Positions 1-15,400 are shown, numbered from the stretch's first letter. The stretch is DNA of 64,000 nucleotides from Gyrodactylus bullatarudis (GCA_012064415.1 SSNU01000312.1:47456-111455), one strand, 5' to 3'. Numbers and translations: made by a program. Notes: a model not told the origin generated them from the sequence alone.

Positions 1-1139
1 CGAAGGGGCTAATTTATCATCTTCAATGAAGATTCTTCATATCAATTAGCTTCAATTTGTAATCAAGTTTGAAAAAAAGGTCGTGATTAAACTAAAATTC
101 TTTCATCAAAGTAGAAATTTTATTTCTCGATGACCCCCACGAGTAACAGAGTAGACATACAGATTTCCCTCGTTATTCATTTTTCATAAATAATAATTGG
201 CTACGCTATGACATTTCTGAACGCCTCTATGATCAAGGAAAGAAGATTCTTGTCTGATTCTAATTCTTGTCTGGAATTACACTGAATCTATTCAAGGTGG
301 ATCAACCAAGTAAATCTCTATTTTTGAACAAATGATAACCTAAACAGCTCCAAGATATTTATTTATAAAGAAGGATCTGACTATAAATTCCAAACCTCCC
401 AAAAATCCGAGAAATAATCAAGTTCACTTGTAAGTAGTCAGAAATTTTGGTCCATAATTGAATTCCTGAATTCTATTCCTAATGGCCAATTTTAATCAGA
501 GTATAATTCAGTTCATTGATAAAAAGGATGAAAAATAGAACACTGCTTTGTGACACAGTTTATTACGATTGTATTTCTTCTCTATATGCGATTCTATTTT
601 TATAAATCGTAGATAATGATGTCATAGTATCCTGGAATTTGATAGTGTAAACAAGGAGTTATTTTTTTCACAATAACGCCATCTTTGAATAAAAATGAAA
701 TGTTTTTTCATATACAAAAGTGATTGTGTCATATTTCACTAAAGGTCTTTCACTGATATAAAGACGGGAATTTATTGTACTTTTACAAATCAGTCAGAAA
801 AAAATCTATCTTTTGAATTCAATGATAAAATAAAACTTATTACTAAAAAATTGAATCTAACCAGAATTAATCAAATACGTGTTTTAACATTAGTATGTAG
901 CCAGGCTTAAAAGTAGACTGATTTAAATCCAATTTTGAAATATAGGATTTGTAAAAGGGATTTTAACGTCTCATAATAATGAAAAAAGAACTGTCTCATT
1001 TTTCGTCTATGAAACATTCAGTAGAAGCAAATTTTCATTGAGAATTCTCGAATTGATTGGATAGTGTGATTATAAAGCTAAGCTTTTTATCATTCATCCA
1101 CGCTACTTTAATACAAATTTTTTAAATAAATAAGTAGCA
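1..1139. other. AT-rich intergenic DNA, no gene seen
   Basis: No open frame with recognisable protein similarity and no RNA gene was seen on either strand. The stretch lies just beyond the 3' end of the minus-strand PLE fragment and may contain unrecognised decayed repeat. Confidence 0.5.
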
Positions 1140-1165
1140 ATAGTGGAGAGAAAAGTGAAAAAAGC

Positions 1166-1699
1166 TCACATAGGCCAAGGTAGTTGAAGATTATACGAAT
1201 AGTATTTTTGAACACATAAGTTTAGATTTATGAAGAATTTCTCCTTCACCCAAATGTCTGTACTGTCATCCCCTGCATTTTTGTATAAGATTGAAAAGTT
1301 TGAAATTAAAGCTTCATGTCCGTCTTGTCTTAGATGCCTGGTCACCGCTGTGTCTTTCTTAAGATAATCGTTCCCTCTAGTTGACAACTTCCTAATTGTA
1401 CGACCTATATATGTAGCTCCACAGTCACATTGGAATTTATAAATCAATAGAGTTTTCTCTTCAGGTTTTAATAAATCTTTATGAATTAGGTTAAACAATC
1501 TCTGAGTTTTAAATACAATTTTCAATTGTATATTATTGTAATGTTGATTAATGAGATCAGTTAACTTACTTCTTAAATCGTTACTAAAACCATCTTCTTT
1601 GAAATTAAGTTTCATGAAAATCGTGGTTTTCTCAACTTCATCTGTGTTTTCAACGACATCTCTATCGACTGGTAAGTTGATAAATTTGTCTTTCATCAT
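1166..1699 (-). CDS. Penelope-like element C-terminal GIY-YIG endonuclease fragment
   Basis: This 177-codon open frame is the C-terminal part of a PLE polyprotein: the linker after the reverse transcriptase plus the GIY-YIG nuclease. Visible family marks are the CxC pair followed by GATYIGRT (the YIG half of GIY-YIG with its catalytic Arg context), a downstream RHLxxxGH segment (the Cys/His zinc-knuckle region of PLE nucleases) and the conserved WVKEKFFI block holding the catalytic Glu. The protein ends in LPWPM. No reverse transcriptase remains: upstream of the first Met (beyond 1700) the sequence changes into a foldback repeat (TTGATCACTCTCTCAC block), so the element is truncated. The same C-terminus occurs on the plus strand at 25906-26004. 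It is a relic with an intact frame, so fairly young, but cannot be autonomous. Confidence 0.85.
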   Translation of the reverse strand: MMKDKFINLPVDRDVVENTDEVEKTTIFMKLNFKEDGFSNDLRSKLTDLINQHYNNIQLKIVFKTQRLFNLIHKDLLKPEEKTLLIYKFQCDCGATYIGRTIRKLSTRGNDYLKKDTAVTRHLRQDGHEALISNFSILYKNAGDDSTDIWVKEKFFINLNLCVQKYYSYNLQLPWPM

Positions 1700-1875
1700 T
1701 TTTAAAGTTTTTTTTTATTTTTTGATCCTGATAATCAACTTTTGATCACTCTCTCACTTTGAAATCAGCAAAAATTTTCTTCTTTAGGTGAAAGTGGGTC
1801 TCTTGTTCTAGATTCCAAAATATCGTGATGAAAAAATTGATTTAGATTTTCAACTCTATATCAATTACTATAGCT
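1700..1875. repeat. Foldback/MITE family B, right-end fragment
   Basis: Carries the family's shared blocks: TTTTTGATCCTGATAATCAAC, TTGATCACTCTCTCAC, AAATCAGCAAAAATTTTC, then the terminal CTCTATATCAATTA. These recur, in either orientation, at about 10.4-10.8, 33.0-33.6, 49.9-50.2, 55.5-55.8 and 57.0-57.4 kb. It truncates the PLE fragment next to it, so it probably inserted into that PLE or the two were joined by deletion. Confidence 0.6.
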
Positions 1876-3476
1876 TTAAATAGATATTTTCATACATCAT
1901 TGAGCAATACAGACATCAAGAAATTGAGGCATAACAATTCCTATCAAGATTTATGATAAATCATTTATCCCTGTCTTGGAAATATATGCTATTATTATAC
2001 CATCGTCTTTATCAAAGTATTGTTTTCATATTCCAATAGTCTTGAAAGATAGAGAGAGAGTAGGAATTGTCTGAAATTATAAAAATACATTCTCTAATAA
2101 TTATTATAATCTAATTTACTAATTTTATAGGATAAAAATAGATGTAATTGAATAGAAAGCTGGTTAATATGAAGATGGGAGTATGAATGATTTTTTCAGA
2201 ATTCTCAATTTTATCATCAAAAGACTGAAATTTTATCGGTATCTTTTGGAATCATGAGGCCAAAATTCACAATAGGAAGAAAAAAAGATTTTCAACGGGA
2301 TCCTCAATTTCTATATAACGACAATCTTGATTTTTGATCCTATTCTCGGATACAAAGGGGTAAGTAAGAAATTCTCATGATGTGGGATTTCCAGAAAAGA
2401 GGGGTCTCTAGTAATTCTCTTGTTGGAGGACCTCATGTTATTGTCGTCATTCAATGGAAATTTTGAATGAAAAATAAATCCAAACCTCTTACAAAAATGG
2501 CCTCTTGTTATATGAGCCTTCAAATAACCTAAATGAAAAAAATATTTTATTCTGATTGTTGAGAAATCTGCATCGAATGGAGTTAATCTTATGATGATTG
2601 AATAAGAATAACTTTGGAGAAGCAAATAAAATAAAAATTGGCCCAAAGATACAAAATTTCAGCTCCAAATGGCAAAAAATAACTTATCGCCGATCAAGAT
2701 GTCATTTATTCGATTAAAAGATGTTAAAATGTTTTATCTATTGAATAGGATATTCATGAAACTGTCTAAAAGTTTTGAGAAACAGTTTATCCAAAGATAA
2801 GATCAATGTTTAATTTCATAAATTGTCTATTCCCTAGAAAAATAGAGGAAATAAACAATAAAGTTGAAATATACAATAAAATTAAATTCTATCAGCTTTT
2901 TCTGTTCTTGAAATGACTTTTATTTGCATTCCTAATAGTATTAGGCTGATACCAAATGTTTATTGCTTTTATTCCAAAAGCCAAAGAAGTGATAAAAATT
3001 TTAATTTCATTGATGTTACCTAGAATCATAAAGTTGCAAGTCTTTGAGATTATGTATCAAGTATACTAATCTGTATCAATTTCTTTGTTTGTTAAGTTCA
3101 TTGAACTTTATTCAAGTACATCATAAATATAAAAGTCGAAAATCTTTGTAATTACTTGCAAGTATATCGACCATTAATTAGTTTATTTATTTATTTAAAA
3201 TCTTATCAAAAGTTCCATGTTAGAATCCGAATATTGGATAATACTAAGAAAGATTCAAGATTCTTTTTATAGATAAAATTTATTTTTAAATACATTACAT
3301 CATTTTGATAGAATATTATAGTAATATCAACTATTTACATTTTATATTATGTTCAAATACAACCTTCAGCAATAAATAAACATGCAGAATTCAGCCAAGT
3401 AGGATAAAATGTGTCAACTACGGTTTAATAATGTATCACAGATTTCAAATGAAAGGGACCCTCTTCTCATTTCACT
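1876..3476. repeat. Intergenic region with foldback B left-end copy (about 2162-2640)
   Basis: From 2162 the sequence starts with the terminal motif GGTTAATATGAAGATGGGAG and continues through the family-B left arm (TTTATCATCAAAAGACTGAAATTTTATC, TCTTTTGGAATC). The rest has no recognisable gene. Near 3424-3429 the minus strand reads ATTAAA about 50 nt past the ASAP stop codon, a possible poly(A) signal for that gene. Confidence 0.5.
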
Positions 3477-6400
3477 TCATTGTATGTATGGCTTCACATA
3501 GGGAACAGGGAAGAGACCAGTTCTCTTTTCATCTTTTTCAATCACTCCAAGCTGGAAGAAAAATTCAAAATAAAAATTAAGAATTTGATATGAATTTTGA
3601 ATGTACGCCAAGTATATCCTTTTAAAGGATAATTTGCTTTGTATTATCAATCTGTTTTTACCCATGAGACAGATATTATCGTTCGCAAAACTTGATGAAG
3701 TCCCAACCCCATAGGTCTACTCTTTATACAGAAAATTATATTTATATCCCTATCAAGAAGATAATTTTAGCTTATCCCGAGCTCAAGTTGATCAGAAATC
3801 CGAAAATTATTTTCTGTAAACTCAGTATATGCGAGTTCACAGAAACTACAAAATCACCATAGACTTAAAGAAAATTTTTAAACTGAAATTTTTGCCCGAT
3901 TCTCGCAGCTCTACTGATTACTGATGAAAATATTTTGAAAAAGGTCTAATCTTCATTGAAATTCCTATCAACTTGGCAGTAATAGAGGAGGGAAGCGAAC
4001 TTTTGCTAATGAGAGGACTAAATTCATGGGTAAAAATACGCTCAGTGAATGTCGAAAAGGATATTTGTCAGATTTTCTTTGATCCATTTTCAAGAGAATA
4101 AAGATTTAAGAACTGGATTTACACTGATTTTAAAACCCTTATAAGTTGAGAAATTGATGTCATTCATAAGTCTGGCTTACAAAATGATACTGAGAAAATG
4201 TTTCAAGGATTATTTAAAAAATTAGTTTGTAATTTATATTTATATTTCTACTTTACAGTAGAGATATGAATTTCTTTAAACAATTATTACTCAATTTCAT
4301 TGTAATACAGAAAAAAGGAACAAAATTAAGGCTTGTTAGAGGGAACAAAAATTTTCCTTTTTTACTCACCCACCATTCTTCTTCAGGACGATCTATCACC
4401 CTAATAATTTCTCCGACTTCAAATGTTAACTCATCATGATGTTCAGCTTCGCAGGAATATAATGCTTGTACTGTTGTAGACATTAATAATTCATTCCTTG
4501 AGTATTTATCCTTTTGTTTATCTGGTACAGTTGCATCTAGGGATAAACTTTCCATCATAATGGTAAAATTATTATCTTGATTGACACAAGCAAGATAACT
4601 CTCTGTGGAATTATCATAGCCAACATCAATCAGGGGAATATCATTATCACGTATGCAGTCAAGAAAGTCAACTGATTTATTTCTCTTTTTGAGATAATTT
4701 AATTCGGTCTTGGATTCCTTGCGTGATTCCCGGACTTGTGGTTCATCCTTGTTGGACTTGAGGGGAGATTTCATTGTTGAATAGTGATTGATAGGACCAT
4801 CAACATGATCGAGGACGTCAAGAATAACTTCAATGTGCTTATCTGGAGTGTAATGCTTACTATTTATTGTTTGATACGTCTTGCCTAAAAGAATAAAAAA
4901 TAAAACAACGAATCTAACTAATCATAACACGGTCTTGCAAAATAAACACCTTTTTCCTGACTGTACCATATAAAATTGAATTACAATAAGATTCTGAAAA
5001 ATTGAAAAAAGCAATTCCTGAGAAACTATTGTAACTTGTGTCATTTTTTTGCTCAAAAAATTTTAATGGAAATAATCTGTGGAAAATTCTCTACAACTCA
5101 TCTCCTCTGGTTAAGAATTTATTCTTGATCTCTCGAATTTCAATTTTTTGTTAGGTTTGACAGAGAAGAATTTCCTTACATTGACATGCGTGAAAATAGC
5201 TGAAATTTAAAAATCTGCTATGGAGATTCAGGAAAATATCTTGATACTAATTTTGTGATTCTTATGAAAATCATGAATTCCAATTTTCATATCAAGCAAC
5301 TGTAGATGAATGTGTACGTTACGACCCATTTCAAAATCATAATCGTACCTTTTTTTCATGTTACATTCAAGATATTTCGATTCTAAACACTTATAAATCA
5401 AAAAGAATAAATAATAAAAGCAAATTATTTCACTAAGCAATAGCAGGTGTCCAGAGAGTAGAGAACATGAATAGATTATTATATACAGTGTCTTTTTAAT
5501 AATAAAAATATTGATTACTGATAAAATAATTTTCAATGGACTCACTAGAATCATAATATCTTGCAGTAGCACTGGTGGCATTATCAACATTGGCAAAGGA
5601 ATAATGATTCTCTTTCATTTGACCAACACCTGTCTCCGATTGATTCTTGGAGTCGAAATTAAACGAATCCTTTGTCTCATTGGAAGTAAACTGGGTCATT
5701 AACTTTCTCAAGTCTTCGTCTAGACTATCCTTAATTTGTCTTTCACTGAAAGAGTCAAAGAAATATTCAAATGAATAATCAATACAGGCGTAAAAGTCAA
5801 AAGAATAAGTGTATGGATGGAAAAAGTTTCTTACGTTTCATATGAGATATCATCCTTGGTAAGTTCCTTGTTTACTTTCCTCTTGTTGGGTAGGGTGGAG
5901 AAACTATTCCTCATTGATATGGATCGTGAGGCTTTATTCTTCTTAACACCATTCATGAAGGAATGATTTTGTGAGAAGGGATTAAAAGACGCAATTTTCC
6001 TGCCGAGAGTTGAATATTCCTTTTTACTAATCAGATTATTCGATTGGTTATGATCATTTGTTGACTTTGGAGTGGAAAAGTTGTTGACAGATGTTTGATT
6101 TCTTTTCGGAGTAAATGTTGAATAGTTATCTGATAGATTATTTGAATAATTGGAATTGACTTGGGTACACGGTGGTCTTGGAGCAGGTCCCTTGGCCTTC
6201 CTTGGTAATGTTACAGACGCCAAAGCAAGAGTACTAGCAGGAATAGATTGATACTGGGTTCTAGCAGAATAATGAGGCCACAACTTGAGGTCTCCATGAC
6301 TGAATTCGTACTCTTCACTACTAGGGGGCTCTGGGCTTTTATCCTAATGTTAGTTAAAAAGGTTTTATAAATTACCCAAATTTTTAGCGATTGTGCAAAG

Positions 6401-9400
6401 AAATTGTGTTAATCTGTGATAACTTGGATATTAAGCAAAGGTCTTTTCTACAATTTGTGCAAGAGATAAATCAAGAAAGGAACTAGAGATTTTTACCTCA
6501 AATTCACAAGTATAGTAAAAACAAATACTTGCTTTGACAAATAAGCAGAATGTAACGGTGAACTTCTTCTATCATGAATTATTTCTGTTAAGTGGATCCC
6601 AAGGATGAAAAATAAGATTGTGAATCAAAGGATGTAAAGGGATGTTAATTGTGGATTAGATTTTTTTTCTCATGAAATAGCTGATCAGAAAATGTTGACA
6701 TGGAATCAATGAGAGATGAAAATTTTTGTATAATGAGAGATGGAGAGAAAACAGATATATTTTCGGAAAGAAGTAAATTATTATCACAGTGTAAATGTTC
6801 AATTCATATGGTGGGAAGTAATCTTTGGTTGGAAAATAATAGGACTCATCTGCATTTTACAACTAGATGAAATATATCCACATTTCAAGTTATTCATTTA
6901 AATTAAAGTATATGTGCTTTATTTTATAGATGATTCCAAATGTTTTTGTCACCTCAACGAATCTTGGAATGAATAAAATTTCGAATTTCTATTCTATACA
7001 CGTTTCAAAAATTTTGCAAAGCCACATCCAATAACGCCTCATGTTCAGAGAAATTTTGGACTAGCGAGTAGCATAAGAAACCCTTTTTGTTTTATTGGAT
7101 AGTATTATAAAGCAGAGATTTTTAAAATAAAACCTTACTGTTGATTTTTTCAATTTAAATTAGCTGTTCAATAAAAATGTTCATAATTATGTTGATATCA
7201 AATATTTTTAATCTTAAACGTTAATTTTTGACAAAATATCTGGTTAAGAATTTCATTAAAGTTGTCTTTTACAAGGAAAGAAAAATTGAAAAACTTGTGT
7301 CCATGAGAATATGACGTGTAGTCAAGTTTTTGCAGTGAGTGAATGGAGTGATAATTTGGTGTAATTATTACAATAATCACTAGGGTAGGGTGAAATTTTA
7401 AACTTCATATTAATACCAACTTTTCTGATAGAACTTTCAATTCTAAGCTTTATTTTGTATTGTTCTTTTAAAAATCCAGAATTTTTTCAAATCGCCGTTC
7501 AATTTTCAATGGATTTTTACTACGCAATCACTAAAATCTTGGAATACCTTGGCCATTTACTGAGTTTCTTAAGTTTTATCTTATAGAAATCTTATCACCG
7601 AGAGGACCTTCATGATGAATTTTGGTTTATCATGTCCATGGGCAATGACAGAATGGAGGATGACATAAAAATATGCGAAACATGATCTGAGTACTAAACT
7701 TTATCAAGTACAATGTAAAGGAGAAGAGAAAAATATTTATTGAAAATATTTATAAAAAACCAAAGTTTATAAAGATAAATGAATGGGAGAGTCATCAGAG
7801 AACTCATAAAAGTTTTCAAAGTAAAAGTTTACCTTTTCGTATTCCATCTGGTGTGAGAATATTTGATCTGATTTCTGAGTTTTTTCAGTACCCCAATCCA
7901 AATACGGAAATTTGAGTAAGAAATCATTGAAGGCTTTCCTGAAGGAGTTATCTGCCTCCCTTTCATACTCAACAAGATAATAATTCAGTTGTAGAATATC
8001 GGTAATGCTCTCAGGAGACCTTAGCTGATCCATAAACTCATCACGATCTTCAATGACGTTAAAGTCAACTTTGAGTATGTTGTATTTGGGCGGATTTAGG
8101 GAACAGGACAGACTGAAGGGATTTTCATTGTTAGCGTTTTTCATGGTTAAAATCTAGAAAAAGATGAAATTCATCGACTATTCTTGCAGTTTGTTTCGAT
8201 TTGAAAATCTCTATCATAACTAATTCTGAAAAAAGATAAAGAACCTTGAACCTAATAGCAAGGTGTGGTCCCTGGTTGTATGAAATCAAACTTGATGAAG
8301 ATTGTCTTCTCACACACCTAGATGTTAGAAATTCAGTTGATTCCACAAGAAAGCCAAATAATGGTGGCAGAGCCAGAATGCGAACCCGAGTCTTCAACAC
8401 TTCTAACCTATTAATCAACACTCCCATAGTTTTGATATCTACTACAGTGTTTCATATGGACATTGTAATTTTTACGTTATAATTATTCAGATACTTATTA
8501 TTCAGAACTTATTATTGTATCAGAAAAATTTGATACTTAAAATGCATGGATGAATCATGTCACATAAATATTCTATAATTAACCTTGAAATTCGAGCAAC
8601 AGAAAACTTTTATGTAACCATTTTATCAGAGTACATGTTCCTTTTCAACAATCATCTTCTAGTGTAACACGAGAAGAATTACACTGGGGAATTTTGAATG
8701 GATAAACTAATGGATAATCTCTAATTGCATTGGATTAGTGAGGAATCAATAGAAACGATCAAAGGATTCATACGATGAAAAAGTACACACGCTTACCTTG
8801 GAGGAAATCGAGGAGTAACTTAGAATAATTTTGACACCAAATAAATAATTCTTTTTGATTGCATAGTGTAGTATAGAATCTCCATCTGAATTGGATCTTG
8901 TTGTTTGTTCGCTGTGGGAAGGGAAAAGTTTACGTGATTACTTTTATAGGAAAATGTCAATGTATATCTACAATACACGGTCATTAAGATTTGATAAATT
9001 TTGAGTCTGTGAGCGATAAATTCAAAAGGAAACAATTTCTTAGTTCCAGGTTTATTTTACTATATTAGATTTTTCATAAATTCAATTTCATTTAAAAAAT
9101 CTTGTATTGTAAAATGGTTCACTATTTTTCGATTTAATTCTCAATTTTTAACTTGGGACAAAGAATAACCAAGCTACGAAGAAACTTTTTTGAAGAAAAC
9201 CTAAAATAACTGGAAAACTATGTTAGATAACAATTTACTGAATCTTAATTATTTTCTATGACTGTGATAGTTATTAAAAAATTTTGTCTAAAAATTAAGC
9301 CTCAATCTAACCAATATCTCGGTTGTTTCAGACAAATTTATAGAAAAAAATCTTTATCCAAAAGCAATAGAATTAGCCTTTTTCTGATTGAATTCTCTTC

Positions 9401-12400
9401 AATTTGAATTTCTATTAAAGATTTTATAGTCTATAGTAAAGAATAGAACGATTACTTTTTCATGTTTTTCAGGAAAAAATAATAGAATACTCACACGGAA
9501 GAGTTGTTTAGGATAAAATTAATAATGTATATTGTTTTGGAAAAGCGAATCTCGTCTTTTACTTCTAATGGCTTCTCTTTACTCAGAATGTAGTTGCACA
9601 AATCAAAGGCTAAGTGAATCGCTGTTGTCCAGCCAGGCTTGAGGAAACCATCCAGATTATCAATAGACTAATAGATAAGGAAATATTGGATAAAAGAGAA
9701 TGGCCGATAACAAAATTAGACTTACTCCGAGGAAATTATCAAAATCTTCAGAATCAATATTCGGCAATGCATTCATCATATTAAATTTACAAGCATGAAC
9801 CTGGAATTTAAGAAAAAAGAAAGATAAACATGGATGAAATGAAATCGATAAGTGTTGAGAAATTCATTTATTTATTGTTTCATGTGCGGTAAAATGAAAA
9901 CCATCATAATGTTGAATGAAGAGAGATAACAAATGTCAAATAAATATGAAAACTGTACCTTTAAGAGACTTTCCACATTAGAATTTATGACTGCATCGAG
10001 TAACAACAAGTGAAGAGAAGTGATTGAAGAGAGAACTTTGTCCTTTTCCAGGTTTTTCTCCAGGCCACCAGTGCCGAGGTCAAGGAGATCTCCGTCACAG
10101 TCAACTTTGACTTCGTTAAATTGATCATCTGAACAAAATTGGGAGCCTTCGATTAGTTGGAGTTGATTGCGAACAGACTGTTCCAAGTACACACGGCGTA
10201 GATACTTGTTACGAATGAAGATTTGCCTTTGGACAGAGCTAAAACAAATTTTTATCATATTAAGCCAATTAGTTAAAGAAAATTCTGAATTTTTCCATCA
10301 AGAATTCGAATTTGATCAAGACATTTTCATGAAGCCCACATTAACCATATGAAGGTAAAAATTATTCATGAAAATTATAGCCTATTCTCGAGTCGGCGTC
10401 AAACTTCCATATTTTTGAGCTGAGAGTGGAAATTTTAATTAGTCATAGAAATCAAATATTCTAAGTCAGATTTTTAGGAACCCCTCCCCCATCATCTTGT
10501 GAAGATTGAATTTTGATGATCAAAGATCCCTGAGAAATGACGAGTTAATCAAAATTTTTTGGTCATTAGCTTCCTTGTCTTATTTTGATCCCAAGAATCG
10601 ACTTATGATCACTCTCTAAACTTTTCAATGAAAAAACGCAAGTTTGGTGCTAAGTTAAGATTTGAAATATTCCATAATTTTCATAAAGATGGATTATTTC
10701 TTTCATATCGTAAAAGTGGGCCTCATGATCTAGATTCCAAAAAATCTTGATCAAATTCGATATTTATGATGAAAAAATTGAAAATTTTGTAAAAATTATA
10801 AATTCTCATTTTCATATTAACTATAGGTGAATTTGGGATTACAATGGAAAGTACTACCTCTTGAGAGTTTCCCGTTAGAATCCCCAAGCTAACCTATAAC
10901 TAATCCCTCATCCCAAAGATAAAGATAGAAGTAATCTCTTTTAGGATTTTGTATAAAAAAACCATTTCTATAATCAATCAAGAATAATTATTCAGGTTAT
11001 TTCGATAATCATGATTACTGCATACGATTATGCATACGTACGTATTTTGTGTATTGTAAAAAGGGGTCTTCATTTCTCTGTATTTAGAAGATGAATAGTA
11101 ATATGATGTTCAGTGAAATTTAATAAGGAATAAAATAAATTTTTGTAGTAGAATATGTTGTATAGGGAATGTATAATGTATAATCCATCCTATATATATC
11201 CGATAGGAATCTCCAGTGGGTACATAGAGAGAGAGAGAGTTGGGTGGAAAAAAATATTTTTCTTTCAGATGGTGCATCAAAAAATAAGAAATATACCCTG
11301 TATAATAAATAGAGGTATAGTGAAGAGTAAGAGTAACTGAGGCAGTGGGGTAAGAGAAATCCTCTGAATCATTAAAATTATTTCTGTATTGGGTTTGTAT
11401 TTGAATTAAAGAACTGCTTGCTTGTGAAATCCTAGAAGGAAGGAGAAAGAGAGAACAAGTAAGCAAAGATCAATATATTGAAAGGTGAAATGGAATACAT
11501 TTCGATGTGCTACAGCAAAGAAAATATGAAGGAAAGGAAGTAGAGTAAAATGCAGAAATCTAATCAAGATGTGAAAATAATTTGGTATTTTTTTCAATTT
11601 CATAAAGTGCGGATTGCGTGATATTTTCTATGAATAGGGAAAAATAAATTAACTTTGTCTGAAAGACGCGGAGAGTTTATTAATTGCATTATCAGTTTCA
11701 AAAAGTGTGCAAGCATGATATATTCTGGAAAGAAACATTTTGGGAAGCAAGGGTTTTATCATTTTACAAAAACAGACATGGTGTTGGAGCAAAAGCACTA
11801 CAGAGATCAGTGATATTCAATATTTTGGTTGTGTTGACAGGTCAACTTGTAGAAAACTACATTTCAAAGATATCAAGGAAACACGATGGTTAATGACACA
11901 TTTCTCAAACACGCTAGACGATTCTTGTAAGCTAAATTCTATTTACATGGACTCGCAGGGAATACTTTTTATAGAGAAGTTGAAAACCAGCATTTTTACT
12001 AAATTCATTGATTCAAATGAGCCTTTAAAGAATGTCAAAAACAGTTACTGTGTATGAAAAGATGTGTGATTTTTCCAAGAATATTTTCATTGGGGTCATT
12101 TTTGAAATTTTTGAATCTTATTTGGAAAAATATTTCCTTTTAAGAATTAACCCCAATTTTTTCTTGAGATAAATTGATACAAAAAGAAAAAAACGTTTTA
12201 TTCGATCCAGCTTAATTTAGAATGACATATTCTTCTCAAGAAGAAATACAGGATGTAATGTAAATCAATAATTATTGTTGTACTTTTAAGCCATAAAAAA
12301 ATCAACAAATTTTTACCAATACCACCACCACAATCTAACTACAAAGTAGGAGGGAAGGCTAAAAATATTGGATCTGGGAAATTAAACAATGGCTTTTCCT

Positions 12401-15400
12401 CTTTCTGCCATTTACAAATGGAGAGGAATTGAAGAGACAATAAAATAACTCTTTTTTGAAGAAAAAGAATAAAGGGAGAGTTAATAATCTACTCATCAAG
12501 GGGAATTTAATCTTGGGAGAAATTCTTTACAGGGAATTGGAAGGAGAGAGAGAGAAAGTCATGTGAGAGAATATTTTCCATAATTAATAATAATAATAAA
12601 TACAGACAGCAATGGCATTATATTGTATATGTATAGAATTGGGGAGAAAATATGCATGTAGTATATATATACAAGAGGATTTCGACGCAAATAAACGAAC
12701 TCTTTGCAAGAATTCGTTTCATTAAACAAAATTTTTTCAGACTTGAATATTGTTTGTTACAGTTGATTAAAAGGGAAAAAATGTAAGAATGGAAAGAAAG
12801 TATACTTCCACTCACTTTTGAAAGTTTTTACGAAATCCATTCAGATCAGCCTCGTAGACTCTGTTGAAAATTTCGTTTCCAATGAATCGGGGTATCTAAA
12901 ATTATAAAAATGAATAAAAATGAAAAAGGACTCCGAGTGTTTTAGTTTAAAAATGAATCCCAACGTGACTAGTACAAAAGAAACTCAGCAATATCCATTA
13001 TTAAAATAGACGAACTTGAGGGAAATATTACAGAAGCACCTAAAAAACGAAATAAAGTTGTATCTGAATCAGTAAAGATATTTGGATTTGGAAGACGAGG
13101 AGTCAAAAGAAAGAAATGTAGCAGGTAGTTCTTTCAATTCCCATTATTCCAATCAGAGGATTTCTATTTTTTTGTATAAATATCAAGTCGGTGTAAGAGT
13201 CTGATGAGAACTGGTGAGATAAAAGCTTTATTACTCATTATTCATTCGTCTTTCAAATCCTCAAAGAAATAAATTATTTTGAACTTGGAGCTGATCACTC
13301 ATCTACAATCAAAATTTTCAGCTCAAAGTTCAAAAGAATGAGAATTTGGTCTCAAATCGAAATTTGAAATAGGACCATGGACATGATCTGGACATTAAAA
13401 AATCTTTAATAGATTCGAATTCCAACTAGGTATCAATTAGTATTAGTTTTAGATGGACTTGAAACTATGAAACTATTCATTTTGCTCAAAACAATGTTTG
13501 CATTTTAATTTGAAAATTTATAAAAAAATGACCAGCAATTAATTCTTGGTGTAAATTTTGATTTATACTCTCGCAAAATAAATCGATACCCTGATAATAT
13601 TAGTCAAAAGAGAAAGAGAGTATCAATAAAATTTATTTCTTTGCCATTCATTCTTACTCAGAGGCACACACACAAACTAAGCTAAAGAGATAGACAGAGA
13701 CTGAGCAATAGAATTGCTCAATTTGATAATTAGTTGGACTGTATATTATTATAGTCAATAGAAAAAGTTTTCTTCATGATCATAAACTATAGTATAGAAG
13801 AAAGTAATGAGTTTATTATATTATACAGTTTTTTGGAAAAATGCTGGTACTTTTATTGAAATTAGTCAATATGAGATGGAAACGAATCAGAGGATAAAAA
13901 AGAGAACATAATGCCCAGATTCGAAATGTATCTTCAATGACTCACCATTAGCTGATTAACTGACAAATCATCAATATCCAAAGATTGAATCCTAGAGAGA
14001 TGGACACCAAGGGCACGATGGACACCGCAACAATCAAGACATAGAACAATACCCAAATTAATACTGACCCAAGCGATTTCTGAATAGATAGGAAAATATA
14101 ATGTAGAGCAATGAACAATTTTTTTCATTTTTTAAGAAAGAAATTCAAAATGAAAAATTTCTTATATAAAATCCCATTTTGCCTTGTGAAAAAATACTAT
14201 TTAAAAATCTAAATTTTGACAAATCTCGTAGCATAATCTTGGCGCATGTTCAAAAATCGTGATTGTCAATCGAGATAGGAAAATAGGAATCAGAAATAGG
14301 AAAAAATGTTTAGTTTTTGATCATCTTCAAAATGAGACTAAAGGCTGATTAAATTTTGCTTTCTCTAATAAATAGAGATAAATTTAAAGTCAAATTGTTA
14401 TCATAGAAAATGGATAGTTACCATGTGAATTGCAGTCAGCACACTTTTGATTTCCAGGTATATTGTACTTTACAGCATAGGTCATGTTATCCCGAAGGAG
14501 TTTGGCATTAACGAAGGAGTCGCTGATAATTCTTATACAATCTTGATTAGTTATTGTATTAGGGTTTGCATTGGAGTTGGACATGTTTGATTGACTACTA
14601 AAACTCCTAGAAATGAAAATCAATAATCTTAAATGCGAAAGAGGTTAAAAAGAATTGCAAAAAGTCAGTATTAGTTTTCAACGAGTCAGGTGAAAAAAGG
14701 TAAGCTTGGCAAAAAAGGTGGCAATTTGATCAATAAAATAAAGTTGAATTGAGAAAAGAAGAACAGTTTCTCATAAATCCATAAATATAGATATCGCTGG
14801 ATAGATAAATACTTCTACAGATTATTATTATTATTGCAATATGTGTATTTTAACATTTATTTAGCAGAGGAAGAGAAGCATATTTCTGGGTAGCGCATTT
14901 GTACTTTAGAGAGCAGAATGTTTACTTTGCCCGTTTCAACTGCATTTCTCCTTTACGCAAATTTGGATGTAAATTAACGGTAGATATCTCTTTCAGTAAA
15001 TACACATTTGAGTATTTCTATGATGACATCGAGAAGATTATACACAAGTTTTGTACTTTTAAAAGGATGATTTGAAAATTCACTAATAAACAAATGCCCA
15101 GGACCTGGAATTCGTATGAGAGTAAAAGATAAGTAAGCTATATAGTTATTTTCTCAAGGCGTTTGAATGGAACAATCATAATCCATGAGGGAAAGTATGA
15201 GTAAACTGACCTAATCTTGATAATATCCTGACAACAACATCCTGACCTGAAATTGTATTATTTTGCCCTTTTTGCATAGGGAGAATAGAGTGGGAATACA
15301 GTAAGAGGATAAATGTAAATTTATCTGGTGTATTGCGTAATGAAATAAAGCAGGAAGGAAATACTTTGGAAAGTATATGCTCTACCATTTTCTCTTTTCT

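Noticed and set aside
8246..8482. Plus-strand frame of 78 codons at 8.2-8.5 kb
   Set aside because: It overlaps a tRNA-SINE-like repeat and lies antisense in an intron.
11684..12057. Overlapping plus-strand frames of 69 and 105 codons within an ASAP intron
   Set aside because: Two frames compete, no similarity is recognised, and codon content matches the background.
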